From assembly GCA_003599425.1 (NCBI GenBank), contig QZKC01000052.1, positions 1 to 60,880 of the forward strand: a stretch of DNA of 60,880 bases, read 5' to 3'. Below are positions 38,275-47,934 of the stretch, piece by piece; within the stretch, counting starts at the first letter, position 1, and the number at the start of each line of letters is the position of its first letter. Source of the stretch: Nitrospiraceae bacterium (GTDB lineage: Bacteria > Nitrospirota > Thermodesulfovibrionia > UBA6902). The translations under genes were made by a program, and so were the position numbers. The notes beneath the pieces were generated by a model. That model worked only from the letters and a program-made list of their open reading frames with translations, ran no database searches and was not told the origin of the DNA.

Positions 38275-38398
38275 ATTCTAAAAACCCGTTATACCAGGCC
38301 CGGACTCCTCTTCTGAAAATGCTATTCTCACAGCTTCTTTGAAAGTGGTTTTTTCCATATGAATGATCTTGTCTATACCGTTGTCCCTGCAAACCACC

Positions 38399-38573
38399 TC
38401 ATTCTTCAACCCTTCGATCAGGACCGGTGAGGTTGTTCCTGAAATATCCCATGATGTGCATGAGCACATTGGTATTCTTTTTTACTGTTGCCACAAGGCG
38501 GAGCCCCTCCGTCATACCTCACGTTCTCGCCAAGGAGGCACCTGCTTATCCCTATCCTGATTTTTTCTCCCAT
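38399..38573 (-). pseudogene. Internally deleted DUF523-DUF1722 (YbgA-like) gene remnant
   Basis: From ATG 38573: MGEKIRIGISRCLLGENVRYDGG (DUF523 start); in another frame from 38515: MTEGLRLVATVKKNTNVLMHIMGYFRNNLTGPDRRVEE (DUF1722-like). Confidence 0.7.
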
Positions 38574-39031
38574 AGCCCGCTCTCTGATATCTTTTCCGGC
38601 ATGGCGCTGTTTTCAGCAGCATATTTCAGGTCCTGCAGCATCAGGACCGAAAGCTGGTGCAGCCGTCTTTTGGGAATGTGGAAAAAAAGTCTTTTCATCC
38701 AGTTCAGCCTGAATACTTCCCGGCTGGTAAGAAGTGTCTTTCCATTCTGCTCCGCGAAATGAAATTCATGACGCGCAAATATTCCGTGTTTGGAACCCGA
38801 CCAGACGACCCGCTGTCCTGGTATCAACTCTTCAACTACCGGTTCAATATTCACGGGGAATGTAAACGGACGGATGCAGAACTTGAAGGTTTTGCCCTCA
38901 GTCAGTTGGGCTGAATCAGATGTAACATCGCTCACGACCGTGCTCCAGTCCTTCCAGCAGGAGAGGTCTGTAAAGGTATGCCAAACCTTCCTGATCGGCG
39001 CGTTAATTACTATCGATTCACTGATTATCAT
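38552..39031 (-). CDS. SRPBCC family protein
   Basis: SIVINAPIRKVWHTFTDLSCWKDWSTVVSDV...GQRVVWSGSKHGIFARHEFHF. Confidence 0.8.
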   Translation of the reverse strand: MIISESIVINAPIRKVWHTFTDLSCWKDWSTVVSDVTSDSAQLTEGKTFKFCIRPFTFPVNIEPVVEELIPGQRVVWSGSKHGIFARHEFHFAEQNGKTLLTSREVFRLNWMKRLFFHIPKRRLHQLSVLMLQDLKYAAENSAMPEKISESGLWEKKSG

Positions 39032-39167
39032 CGGTCTCTTGTTTTACGGGAATTATACGATATAATTTAATTGTCTGGAAAGAAAATTCCGGAAGTGTCA
39101 GTCGTTTCATTACTGACACTGACACCTTTACTTTTGAAATCTATATCTTATTGGAGCTACATTCGTC

Positions 39168-40079
39168 ATGAACAAGACACGAAAAATCTGGAAGGTTCTA
39201 AAGAGTAAACCCACCATCGAAGGTGCCGGTGTTCATTTAAGGAGGGCCTTTGGTTTCAGTGAAGTCCCCCTGTTCGACCCGTTCCTCATGCTTGATGATT
39301 TCCGTTCAGACGATCCCGAATGCTATCTCAAAGGCTTTCCCTGGCACCCTCACCGGGGCATTGAAACAATAACATATGTCCTGAACGGAAAAGTGGAGCA
39401 CGGCGACAGCATGGGGAACAAGGGAGTAATTACGCCCGGCGATGTTCAATGGATGACAGCGGGAAGCGGGATTATCCATCAGGAGATGCCAAAGGGAGAC
39501 AATGACGGCGTAATGGGAGGATTTCAGCTATGGGCAAATCTCCCCGCGTCTCACAAGATGATGGAACCCAGGTACAGAGATGTAAAAAGCGCACAGATAC
39601 CTGAGATGGAACTTGAAAATGGAGTAAGGATCAGAATCATATGCGGCAAGGTTGGCACCAAGCAAGGCCCCGTCAGGGACATTGTCATTGATCCTGAATA
39701 CCTTGACATCTCTGTCCCGCCTGGTTCAGAGTGGGCACACCCAACAAAGCGCGGGCACACGGTATTAGCATATGTGATCGAAGGCAAGGGATATTTCTGC
39801 AAAGAGAAAAACCCGTTCACCTATGAAGTCACAGGAGAGAACTATTTCGATATCCAGCGCGACCCCTTCATCGGCAATGGCACGCTTGTCCTGTTTGATG
39901 ACGGCGATGAAGTCATGGCCATGACCGAAAATGAACCGGTCAGGTTCCTGCTGATATCAGGAAAACCGATCGGCGAGCCGGTTGCGTGGTATGGACCTAT
40001 TGTCATGAACACGCAGGAAGAACTTAAACTTGCCTTTGAGGAATACCGGAACGGTACGTTTATCAGGCACAGGACGTGA
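39168..40079 (+). CDS. Pirin family protein
   Basis: FDPFLMLDDFRSDDPECYLKGFPWHPHRGIETITYVLNGKVEHGDSMGNKGVITPGDVQWMTAGSGIIHQEMP. Confidence 0.95.
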   Translation: MNKTRKIWKVLKSKPTIEGAGVHLRRAFGFSEVPLFDPFLMLDDFRSDDPECYLKGFPWHPHRGIETITYVLNGKVEHGDSMGNKGVITPGDVQWMTAGSGIIHQEMPKGDNDGVMGGFQLWANLPASHKMMEPRYRDVKSAQIPEMELENGVRIRIICGKVGTKQGPVRDIVIDPEYLDISVPPGSEWAHPTKRGHTVLAYVIEGKGYFCKEKNPFTYEVTGENYFDIQRDPFIGNGTLVLFDDGDEVMAMTENEPVRFLLISGKPIGEPVAWYGPIVMNTQEELKLAFEEYRNGTFIRHRT

Positions 40080-40789
40080 GGACAGACATTGTACGGGACA
40101 TAAAGGCTGCACTGAGAAAATCAGGCGATAAAAAGATCGCTGAGCATTCCCGGAGATTTTTCAAGACAGGCAAGGGCGAATATGCTGAAGGGGATAAATT
40201 TCTGGGGATAAGGGTGCCGGTGCTGCGAAAGCTGGTGAGAAAATACCGTGGGATAACGATTGATGAAGCGATGATGCTTCTCATATCAGAATTTCACGAA
40301 GAGCGGTTATTCTCCCTCTTGTCTCTTATTGAGTTATACAAAAAATCAGGAGATGATGCTCAGGGAAGTATATTCAAGCTCTATTTAAGCAGTACGGAGT
40401 ATATCAACAACTGGGACCTTATAGATCTTTCAGCGCCGCATATAGTCGGCGTTTATCTGCAACGCCGTAACAGGGCTCCGCTTTACACACTCGCAGAATC
40501 GGAAAGCCTGTGGGAGCGGAGGATCGCGATCATGGCAACATTCCATTTTATCAGGCAGAATGATTTTAGTGATGCACTGGAGATATCGCGACTTTTTTTG
40601 AAAGACAGGGAAGACCTGATACATAAGGCAACCGGCTGGATGCTGCGGGAGGTCTGGAAGAGGGACACTGAGTCTGCGGAACAGTTTCTCAGCAAGCGCT
40701 GCAGGAGCATGCCGCGCACCACGTTACGTTACGCGATAGAGAAATTACCTGAAAAGAAAAGGATCCGTTATCTGAAAGGAGAAATATAA
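40076..40789 (+). CDS. DNA alkylation repair (AlkD-like) protein
   Basis: GDKFLGIRVPVLRKLVRKYRG; NNWDLIDLSAPHIVG; ERRIAIMATFHFIRQ; ATGWMLREVWKRD. Confidence 0.9.
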   Translation: MRTDIVRDIKAALRKSGDKKIAEHSRRFFKTGKGEYAEGDKFLGIRVPVLRKLVRKYRGITIDEAMMLLISEFHEERLFSLLSLIELYKKSGDDAQGSIFKLYLSSTEYINNWDLIDLSAPHIVGVYLQRRNRAPLYTLAESESLWERRIAIMATFHFIRQNDFSDALEISRLFLKDREDLIHKATGWMLREVWKRDTESAEQFLSKRCRSMPRTTLRYAIEKLPEKKRIRYLKGEI

Positions 40790-40791
40790 TT

Positions 40792-41151
40792 ATGCCAATA
40801 CTGATCAGAAGACCTGTCGTGATCGCCTCGGCAGGAAATAAGCCAAAGGAGATCAGGGAATATGTCGGACGTGTCAATACTAAGACAAGTGATGTAAGCA
40901 TTGCGCGGATGAAGAGTCCAGGCGGATGGATCGAGCCCGGGCAGCAGCCTGAGTTCGATGAGTATACCCTAATATTGCGCGGCATGCTCAGGGTCACGAC
41001 AAAGACAGAGATGATCGATGTCCATGAAGGAGAGGCGGTACTTGTACAGCAGGGCGAATGGGTGCAATACAGCACTCCGGAGCCGGATGGGGCAGAGTAT
41101 GTCGCCGTGTGTCTTCCCGCATTCTCGCCTGAGAGTGTGCACAGGGATTAA
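40792..41151 (+). CDS. Cupin domain protein
   Basis: GQQPEFDEYTLILRGMLRVTTKTEMIDVHEGEAVLVQQGEWVQYSTPE. Confidence 0.85.
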   Translation: MPILIRRPVVIASAGNKPKEIREYVGRVNTKTSDVSIARMKSPGGWIEPGQQPEFDEYTLILRGMLRVTTKTEMIDVHEGEAVLVQQGEWVQYSTPEPDGAEYVAVCLPAFSPESVHRD

Positions 41152-41277
41152 TTCGGACTATTCGCAAGTCTGGAGCAAGTATGGGTGGCTTGCTCCAAAA
41201 TAAATTTATGAACAATCCGAATAAAGCGCATTGTGATATGCTATCCAGATGAAAGACCAGAAGGGATGTTTAGATAT

Positions 41278-41426
41278 CACAAAGGCAAGCCTGTCTCAGG
41301 ATTTCTATAATCGACAGGATTGTTTGCATTTTGTCTTTTCATTTTACAAAGGTAATCTTTCGATAAGATTCGAAGTCTTTTTTTCAAAGGTGTCGTACAG
41401 AAATCTTCGTCAGCCTCACCTTTGTG
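41278..41426 (+). repeat. MITE-like element, copy 2
   Basis: Left CACAAAGGCAAGCCTGTCTCAGGATTTCTATAATCGACA, right TGTCGTACAGAAATCTTCGTCAGCCTCACCTTTGTG; interior diverges from the others. Confidence 0.82.
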
Positions 41427-41491
41427 CCTTTGCTCCTTTGTCCCTGGGTGCCTTCTATTGGAACAGAGTTCGCTATGAATAACCTGTGCTG

Positions 41492-44473
41492 CTACAATAT
41501 CACCTCGATCACCATCTTTTTATCCTTTCGCTGCACTTCTACCTTCACGCTGCCGCCGGTGGATTTATAAAGGAGATGGATCTTGACATCCTCTATGCTC
41601 TTCACGGGTTCGCCGTCAACTGACAGTATCAGATCGCCTGCCTTGATCCCGGCCTTCTCAGAGACGCTGCCTTCAGGAAACCCGGTTATCTTAAGCCCCT
41701 CTTTTTCTTCTGACAGGAAGACCATGAGCCTGGGCGACGTAATGCCTTCTACAGATTTTGGAAAGACAACATAATCGGCTATTCCCTTTTCCACCTCGGA
41801 GTCTATCAGTATGATCGCGTAGTCTTTGCCGTTACGCCTGAACGTCCTTTTAGGGATGCCTGAGCCGTATTCAAGATGCCCCCTCCCGGCGAGCGCTACG
41901 ACCTGAAAATCGGGATTTGATGAGAGGAACTTGTCTATGGAGCGCGACATTGTCTCATCCCACAATAACTGCGCCTGGTAAAAATATTCAAAGTTTTTCT
42001 TCTCGGAGTTTTTATGCTGCTCGAAAATGTTCTTCAGCCGCTCCCGGTACTCGCCGTCTGAAAAATCCATATGCAGCGGTATCTGCCCCTTTTCATCTTC
42101 AGTGAGAGAATCAATGCCTTCACGCGATACTTTTTCAATGACCTCCCGCTGCATGTTCAGGGCGATCACAGGCAGCTTCTGTTCCCGTGCAAAATCGAGT
42201 ATCGGCTTGTAAAGGTTGTAATCAAATCCCCATCTTTTGAAGTATTCCGATTCCCTGAGAAAGTCAGCCTCTTCCATAGTCCCTGCTATATACTTGTCGA
42301 GGGTCTCCTGGAACGGCCTCTGGAACATCTCCATCCCGACCGCAACCTTTTTATTCTTGCCGTATAACCCTTTGATGATGTCAAGCTGCACCGCATGATG
42401 CGCGAACACGTCATGCATCTCTCCGACATAGACTATCTTCCTGCCAGCGATGTTCTCAGTGATCTCTGACAGCTTTCTCAGTGTGGAGAGATCGACAACC
42501 GGAGCCTCTTCATGCGTATACATAATAATTCCCCTCTCTGTCTGCTCTGTTTCCTTCGCAGTATTTTTACCGTTCTCAAACAGGAGCCTGCTGTATTTGC
42601 CATAATGGGTGATCTTACCGAAAGCGGCATCAGCCTCCTCCTTTGTTTTAGCGTTTATTACCGCAATGACTTTTTGCGGGTTCAGGGGGTTTTCTTTTAC
42701 CTGCACCAGAAACCCCGCGTCGTCAGATGTGAGCTTTCCAAACAGTCTGCTGAGCACCGGGCTGTCAGCTCCAAGAACCAGCACAGAGCACGTTTGTATG
42801 TCTGAGTCCTTCAGTTCCTCTGCTGTTTTTCGGACCCCGTCCTGTTTTGCAAAGTAGTCGATGATATTTTGATACATCTCTTCATTGCCGGGGGACGCAA
42901 CAATGTATGGGCCCTTTTCTGCCAGAAGCCGCTCGATCACAGGCGGGAACTCTCTGGCGGAAAGTTCACGGGCCGTATCATAATTCTCATCAAATACTAT
43001 CTTCTCCGGCCTCTCCCGAAAGGTAAAATAGAACCTGTTCTTTTCCCTGTCAATAAGAAGCTGTTTCTCAAAAGCATTATTGTTTGCCTGCACAGTCATG
43101 GGAAGCGTGAGAGAAAAAGGTTTGCCCGTCTGGCTGACCATGAAACTGACCGCGTATTCACTGCCCTGCTGCTGTACCTGCAAGTCCTCTATCGAAATCC
43201 CTGCCAATCCCTTGTCAGCGACCCATTGTGTGAAAAACGGCATCAGGTCCTCCCGGTAATATTTCTGGAACGATTTTTTCAGGTCCTCCCATGAAGCCGC
43301 CTGAAAACGGTTTTCCCGGACAATATCGCGCAGCCCTTCAAAAAATGCCTCATCCCCCATCATCTTCCTGAGCATATGAAAGACCATCGCAGTTTTCCCG
43401 TATCCGATGACCCGTGTCGCGGGATCAAATCTCCCCTTGAAATCAATGAGCGGGAATTCATTCTCCGGCGTGATATAGCTCTGATAGTCTGTAAGTATCT
43501 GCTTTCTGTATTCCCATCCCTTATCTTTCTGTTCTTCATACCAATGGTCAGAAAGATAGGTGGTCAACCCCTCAGCCCAGTTGCCCTTTTGATGATCAAT
43601 ATATACGTGATTGCCGAACCACTGGTGCAGTATCTCGTGTCCCAGGGAAGTTTCAACTATGAACGGGAGGTTGACTATTGTCTTGCCAAGCAGCGTAAAT
43701 GTCGGGAAGGAATAACCCGTGGGAAGGAAATTTTCAACCACGGAAAATCTCCTGTAGGGGAATTTACCCGCAAACTCTTCGTAGAGCTTCAGGTATTTTT
43801 TCGTGAATTCAATATAGGTATCCGCAAGATGTGAGTCTTCTGCAAAAAAATATGCATAGATCTCTATGTCATTGTACATGCCTTTTTTGACATCATATTT
43901 GTCCGACGCCATCAGGTTCACTCCATCAAGAGGATTGGGAAAATCGAAATAAAACTCCACGGTGTCATTCAGGACAACCTTCCTGATGCTCTCTGCCTCG
44001 GATACTGCTTCATATCCTTTTGGCAGGGTTGCTTTAACTTTATAATAATAGTCTCCTCCGATATCAGGATACCATGCGTCTGTAAGTGAAATGCCTCTTG
44101 AATCAATCACATTGGATACCATATCCACGGAATGCCGGGGCAGCGGTTTGCTGTCCTTGAATGACAGGGTATAGCCAATCTCCAGGGTTCCGTCCTTATC
44201 GGGAAAGACATTCACAGTTCTTACCTTATCTTTCAGGGGGATATCTTCGCCGTTTAGTTTCATGAAATGTATCCTGAGCGCCCCCTTTCTTACCAGCATG
44301 ATTTCCTTCCATGCGGCGACCCCGATGCGGGCTGTTCCCGAAAGCTCAGATTTTTCGATATCTATTAAGACATCAAGGTCATAAGTGTTCACAGGCGAGG
44401 CATGCGGGGCCTCAGGTAGAAATAAAAGTAATATTGCCATGAGTACTATGCTTGCAAGGTATCTCTGTTTCAT
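41492..44473 (-). CDS. M1-type metallopeptidase / ChaN (DUF399) / PDZ fusion protein
   Basis: HEILHQWFGNH...NWAEGLTTYLSDHW (HExxH); IVYVGEMHDVFAHHAVQLDII...VAVGMEMFQRPFQ...FDYNLYKPIL (ChaN-like); C-terminal PDZ VSEKAGIKAGDLILSVDGEPVKSIEDVK. Start ATG 44473 gives a signal peptide. Confidence 0.87.
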   Translation of the reverse strand: MKQRYLASIVLMAILLLFLPEAPHASPVNTYDLDVLIDIEKSELSGTARIGVAAWKEIMLVRKGALRIHFMKLNGEDIPLKDKVRTVNVFPDKDGTLEIGYTLSFKDSKPLPRHSVDMVSNVIDSRGISLTDAWYPDIGGDYYYKVKATLPKGYEAVSEAESIRKVVLNDTVEFYFDFPNPLDGVNLMASDKYDVKKGMYNDIEIYAYFFAEDSHLADTYIEFTKKYLKLYEEFAGKFPYRRFSVVENFLPTGYSFPTFTLLGKTIVNLPFIVETSLGHEILHQWFGNHVYIDHQKGNWAEGLTTYLSDHWYEEQKDKGWEYRKQILTDYQSYITPENEFPLIDFKGRFDPATRVIGYGKTAMVFHMLRKMMGDEAFFEGLRDIVRENRFQAASWEDLKKSFQKYYREDLMPFFTQWVADKGLAGISIEDLQVQQQGSEYAVSFMVSQTGKPFSLTLPMTVQANNNAFEKQLLIDREKNRFYFTFRERPEKIVFDENYDTARELSAREFPPVIERLLAEKGPYIVASPGNEEMYQNIIDYFAKQDGVRKTAEELKDSDIQTCSVLVLGADSPVLSRLFGKLTSDDAGFLVQVKENPLNPQKVIAVINAKTKEEADAAFGKITHYGKYSRLLFENGKNTAKETEQTERGIIMYTHEEAPVVDLSTLRKLSEITENIAGRKIVYVGEMHDVFAHHAVQLDIIKGLYGKNKKVAVGMEMFQRPFQETLDKYIAGTMEEADFLRESEYFKRWGFDYNLYKPILDFAREQKLPVIALNMQREVIEKVSREGIDSLTEDEKGQIPLHMDFSDGEYRERLKNIFEQHKNSEKKNFEYFYQAQLLWDETMSRSIDKFLSSNPDFQVVALAGRGHLEYGSGIPKRTFRRNGKDYAIILIDSEVEKGIADYVVFPKSVEGITSPRLMVFLSEEKEGLKITGFPEGSVSEKAGIKAGDLILSVDGEPVKSIEDVKIHLLYKSTGGSVKVEVQRKDKKMVIEVIL

Positions 44474-44833
44474 TTCTTTTGTTGGGCTCCTTAATATCAG
44501 ATTCACTATGAAAAACAATGTACCAACAAGTATATCAAAACAGGACACGGAGAGCTAACCTTCTACACAAAATAGTTTCAATGCAGGGAGCGGGCAGGTT
44601 TTAAAAATGCATAACTCGATATGTGGTATACAATTCTTTTCCCCTGTTTTGTTCATGAATCATTTTAATTTTTTAATAGATACGTCATTATTACTCATGG
44701 TATCGACATGCATTTTTTTAAAATCTGCCCTCTCCTTGCGCTATCAGACATAACTGTTGATACCGTCCCATTCCTTGAATAAATATTGAAGACAGGATAT
44801 ATTGAACAGTAAAAAAATACACTTGTTTAACCG

Positions 44834-45316
44834 ATGAAACAAAAAACAAAAAATTCTCTCCTGCTCGGGATCATTTCCGACACTCACGGCCTGCTGCGTC
44901 CTGAAGCTGTTCAAGTCCTGCAAGGAAGTAATATGATCATTCATGCAGGGGATATTGGCAAAGTGGAGATCATTGATCAACTGAGCACAATTGCCCCTGT
45001 TATCGCAGTAAGGGGGAATATGGACAGCGATCACTGGGCATCTAAGCTCCGGCTGACTGAGATCGTGGAACTGGATAAAACGATGCTCTACGTCATCCAT
45101 AATCTTTCATCACTTGATCTGGAACCTGCGGTTTCAAATCTTCATATTGTTGTCAGCGGGCATACACACAGGCCTTCCATAAGCACACATAAGGGGGTGC
45201 TCTACATCAATCCCGGAAGCGCTGGGCCAAAGCGGTTCACCCTCCCGGTGTCAGTTGCCCTGCTCAGGATCAACAGGACATCGCTGGACCCAAAAATTGT
45301 GGAACTGACCCGATGA
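44834..45316 (+). CDS. YfcE/MJ0936-type metallophosphoesterase
   Basis: GIISDTHGLLRPEAVQVL, IHAGDIG, VRGNMD, VSGHTHRPSI, LYINPGSAGPKR. Confidence 0.94.
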   Translation: MKQKTKNSLLLGIISDTHGLLRPEAVQVLQGSNMIIHAGDIGKVEIIDQLSTIAPVIAVRGNMDSDHWASKLRLTEIVELDKTMLYVIHNLSSLDLEPAVSNLHIVVSGHTHRPSISTHKGVLYINPGSAGPKRFTLPVSVALLRINRTSLDPKIVELTR

Positions 45317-45344
45317 TACATTCTGATTCCGTCCCAATTCAAGG

Positions 45345-45499
45345 CACAAAGGGAAATCTGCGGAGGAATTTCTGTACGACACCTCTAAAAACGAGTCAGG
45401 AGTTTAGAGTTTGGAAAATAATAAAAACAAAACAGCGCAAAGAAAAATGTAAAATGTCTTGTGTCGATTAGAGAAATTCCGGAGCAGGCTTCCCTTTTT
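45345..45499 (-). repeat. MITE-like element, copy 3
   Basis: GCACAAAGGGAAATCTGCGGAGGAATTTCTGTACGACACCTC...TGTCTTGTGTCGATTAGAGAAATTCCGGAGCAGGCTTCCCT; reverse complement of copy 1. Confidence 0.82.
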
Positions 45500-45514
45500 T
45501 AGGGACACTTTTTT

Positions 45515-46307
45515 AGGGACACATCCCATATTTTCACATATCATTATGCTTTCTTGGTCTTCCCCGAGGCAACGGGAACATTCTCCTCTGAAATTTATTT
45601 TCCATTTCTCCGACAAACTGCTCCTTACCAAGCGGCCTGCCTGTTCTCGTGAAATATCTTATTTCGTTCATTTCATCTTCAGGAATACTTGTCCGAACAA
45701 ATTCTGCATAATCCTTCCCTTGCTTTTCGTCAAATAATGGTTCGCCTATAATTTCATCTTTCGTCCCATTCAGGTGAGCACACGCGCTCGAATAAGGAAA
45801 TTCATCAACCATCCTTACAATCTTTGCCCTCACAGGATTCTGTTCAATGTACCTTGCCACTGCCCACAGATATTTCTCGTTATCAACTATGCATGAATGA
45901 TATCTGCTTTCCCATAGTCTGCCAGTGCGCTTGTATTTTCTGTTTACATATTGTGTATAACATAGCGTGATCCCCTGCATCATTTTGCAAAGTGATTTTT
46001 CTTCATGAGGCTTGACCAGCAAATGTACATGATTGGTCATTAAACAATAGACCAGTATCTGTGATTTCCATTTTTCGGAATATTTCTTCAGCAAAAACAG
46101 ATATTTTTCTTTATCCCTCTTATCGAAAAAAACTTGTTCCTTATTGTTCCCTCTTTGAACAACATGATGCGGATATCCCTCTGCTACTGCCCGCGCAATT
46201 CTCGGCATTGTGTCCCCTTAATTTGTTGGATGAAATGAATCTGAGTCCCACGCGGAAATTATTCTACTGAATGAAGTTTTTGTTTGTCAAAAATGGGATG
46301 TGTCCCT
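45515..46307 (-). mobile_element. RAYT element: transposase gene bounded by inverted repeats
   Basis: AGGGACACATCCCATATTTT at 45515-45534 and AAAATGGGATGTGTCCCT at 46290-46307 are inverted around the transposase CDS. Confidence 0.75.
45534..46208 (-). CDS. REP-associated tyrosine transposase (Y1_Tnp/RAYT)
   Basis: MPRIARAVAEGYPHHVVQRGNNKEQVFF; YCLMTNHVHLLVKP (HUH); GRLWESRYHSCIVDNEKYLWAVARYIEQNPVRAKIV. Confidence 0.94.
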   Translation of the reverse strand: MPRIARAVAEGYPHHVVQRGNNKEQVFFDKRDKEKYLFLLKKYSEKWKSQILVYCLMTNHVHLLVKPHEEKSLCKMMQGITLCYTQYVNRKYKRTGRLWESRYHSCIVDNEKYLWAVARYIEQNPVRAKIVRMVDEFPYSSACAHLNGTKDEIIGEPLFDEKQGKDYAEFVRTSIPEDEMNEIRYFTRTGRPLGKEQFVGEMENKFQRRMFPLPRGRPRKHNDM

Positions 46308-46346
46308 CTTTTTCAATTCCTGCTCCTTTCAGTGTATGATAGAACC

Positions 46347-46976
46347 ATGAACTTTAAGATCGATCTGCATGTACATACAAAATTCAGCGGAGACAATTAT
46401 ACGGAACCCGAAGAAACCGTTATAAACGCCATTCAGAGGAACCTGCAGGGGATCGTTTTTACTGAACACTACTCATATGAAGCATCAGAACACGCGGAGT
46501 CGTTGAAAGAAAAATATAGAAATGAGATCATGATCTTCCGTGGAGTTGAGTTTTCAGCGGCAGAAGGTCACTGCCTTATCTTTGGAGTCAATACAGACAA
46601 GCTGTCCATGTCTCACGCGCCGATTGAGGATATTGTCAGGATCGTCAGTGAATCCGGCGGGATTGTCATCCCTTCCCATCCGTTCCGTGGAGGGACCGGC
46701 ATAGGCAGTATTGTCGAAAAGATAAAAGGCTTCACTGCCATTGAAGGCTATAACGGTTACAGCCATCATTCCCAGAACATGAAGGCCATAGAGGCTGCAA
46801 AAATATTGAACCTCCCTTTTACCGGAGGTTCTGACGCTCATGAGCCCGGGGAGGTCGGAGCCTGTTATACCGAGTGTTATGAAGAGGTGACCATCGATAA
46901 CTTCCTCACTGTGTTGAAGGCAGGTAATTATCAGGGAGTGGATACCAGAAAAGTAAGCAAAGCCTGGGTGTTTTAA
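46347..46976 (+). CDS. PHP domain metal-dependent phosphoesterase
   Basis: MNFKIDLHVHTKFSGDNYTEPEETV, FTEHYS, VIPSHPFRGGTGIG, GGSDAHEPGEVG; tracked start 46284 lies in the RAYT repeat. Confidence 0.88.
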   Translation: MNFKIDLHVHTKFSGDNYTEPEETVINAIQRNLQGIVFTEHYSYEASEHAESLKEKYRNEIMIFRGVEFSAAEGHCLIFGVNTDKLSMSHAPIEDIVRIVSESGGIVIPSHPFRGGTGIGSIVEKIKGFTAIEGYNGYSHHSQNMKAIEAAKILNLPFTGGSDAHEPGEVGACYTECYEEVTIDNFLTVLKAGNYQGVDTRKVSKAWVF

Positions 46977-47008
46977 AAACCGGTTGCAAAGGGACAAAGT
47001 GGCAAAGG

Positions 47009-47171
47009 CACAAAGGGTAGTTTGCGAAGGAATTTCTGTACGACACCGTTAAAAGCGAGCTATGAGTTTGGAGTTATTGGTTCAGAAAAAGATAAAATGA
47101 AACAGCGCAAAGAAAAAATTCAAAATGTCTTGTGTCGATTAGAGAAATTCTGCAGTAAACTGACCTTTGTG
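47009..47171 (-). repeat. MITE-like element, copy 4
   Basis: CACAAAGGGTAGTTTGCGAAGGAATTTCTGTACGACACCGTTAAAAGCGAG...CTTGTGTCGATTAGAGAAATTCTGCAGTAAACTGACCTTTGTG. Confidence 0.85.
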
Positions 47172-47196
47172 CAAGAGTGAGGTCTTGAATTAACTA

Positions 47197-47841
47197 ATGA
47201 AAAAAGCTCTCATCACATTTGTAAAAGCGCCTGTGCCCGGCACGGTAAAGACCCGTCTGCAGGCTGACCTGCCTGCAGAGACAGTTACTGATATTTACAA
47301 ATCTTTCGTAACTGAAATAGCATCCCGATGCTCGCGTCTGAAGGGAATTGACAGATTGCTGGGCTGTGCGCCCTCAACGGAACATGATTTTCTGATGGAA
47401 ATTTCTCGCAGATACAAACTGAAAGGTTTTGACCAGAAGGGCAGCGATCTTGGAGAAAAGATCATTAACGCCTTTCAGGACCATTTCAGGAAAGGGTATT
47501 CAGAAATAGTTTTGATCGGAAGCGACAGTCCCACGATCCCGATGAATTATATCAGGAAGGCTTTTTCCGCCTTAACAAAGCATGACTTTGTCCTTGGGCC
47601 CTGCTGCGACGGAGGCCTTTACCTCATAGGGGCAAAAAAGAAAATCGAAACCGCAATATTTCAGAACATTGCGTGGGACACATCCGGGGTCCTGAATAAG
47701 GTCCTTGACAACGTCGAACCTCTTGGCCTCAAACTCTCTCTCCTCCCATTCTGGTATGATGTGGATACTATTGCGGAACTGCGGTTCCTGAAAAAGCACC
47801 TCCGCTACCTGAACAGAAAGCTCCCCCTTCCCGGCGTCTGA
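47197..47841 (+). CDS. TIGR04282/DUF2064-type glycosyltransferase
   Basis: ALITFVKAPVPGTVKTRLQADLPAE; IVLIGSDSPTIPMNYIRKAF; VLGPCCDGGLYLIGAKK; WYDVDTIAEL. Confidence 0.88.
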   Translation: MKKALITFVKAPVPGTVKTRLQADLPAETVTDIYKSFVTEIASRCSRLKGIDRLLGCAPSTEHDFLMEISRRYKLKGFDQKGSDLGEKIINAFQDHFRKGYSEIVLIGSDSPTIPMNYIRKAFSALTKHDFVLGPCCDGGLYLIGAKKKIETAIFQNIAWDTSGVLNKVLDNVEPLGLKLSLLPFWYDVDTIAELRFLKKHLRYLNRKLPLPGV

Positions 47842-47934
47842 TCTTTTCCTGCCTTCATTCTATCTTCCCCTTGCTTTCTTCTTTTTTATATGATATATGC
47901 TTATTAAACATTTAAGAGGAACTGTATAATACGG

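Noticed and set aside
38278-38469. 63-aa minus-strand ORF after mscL as a real gene
   Set aside because: Its reading frame differs from the DUF523/DUF1722 fragments it overlaps, so it is most likely decay sequence.
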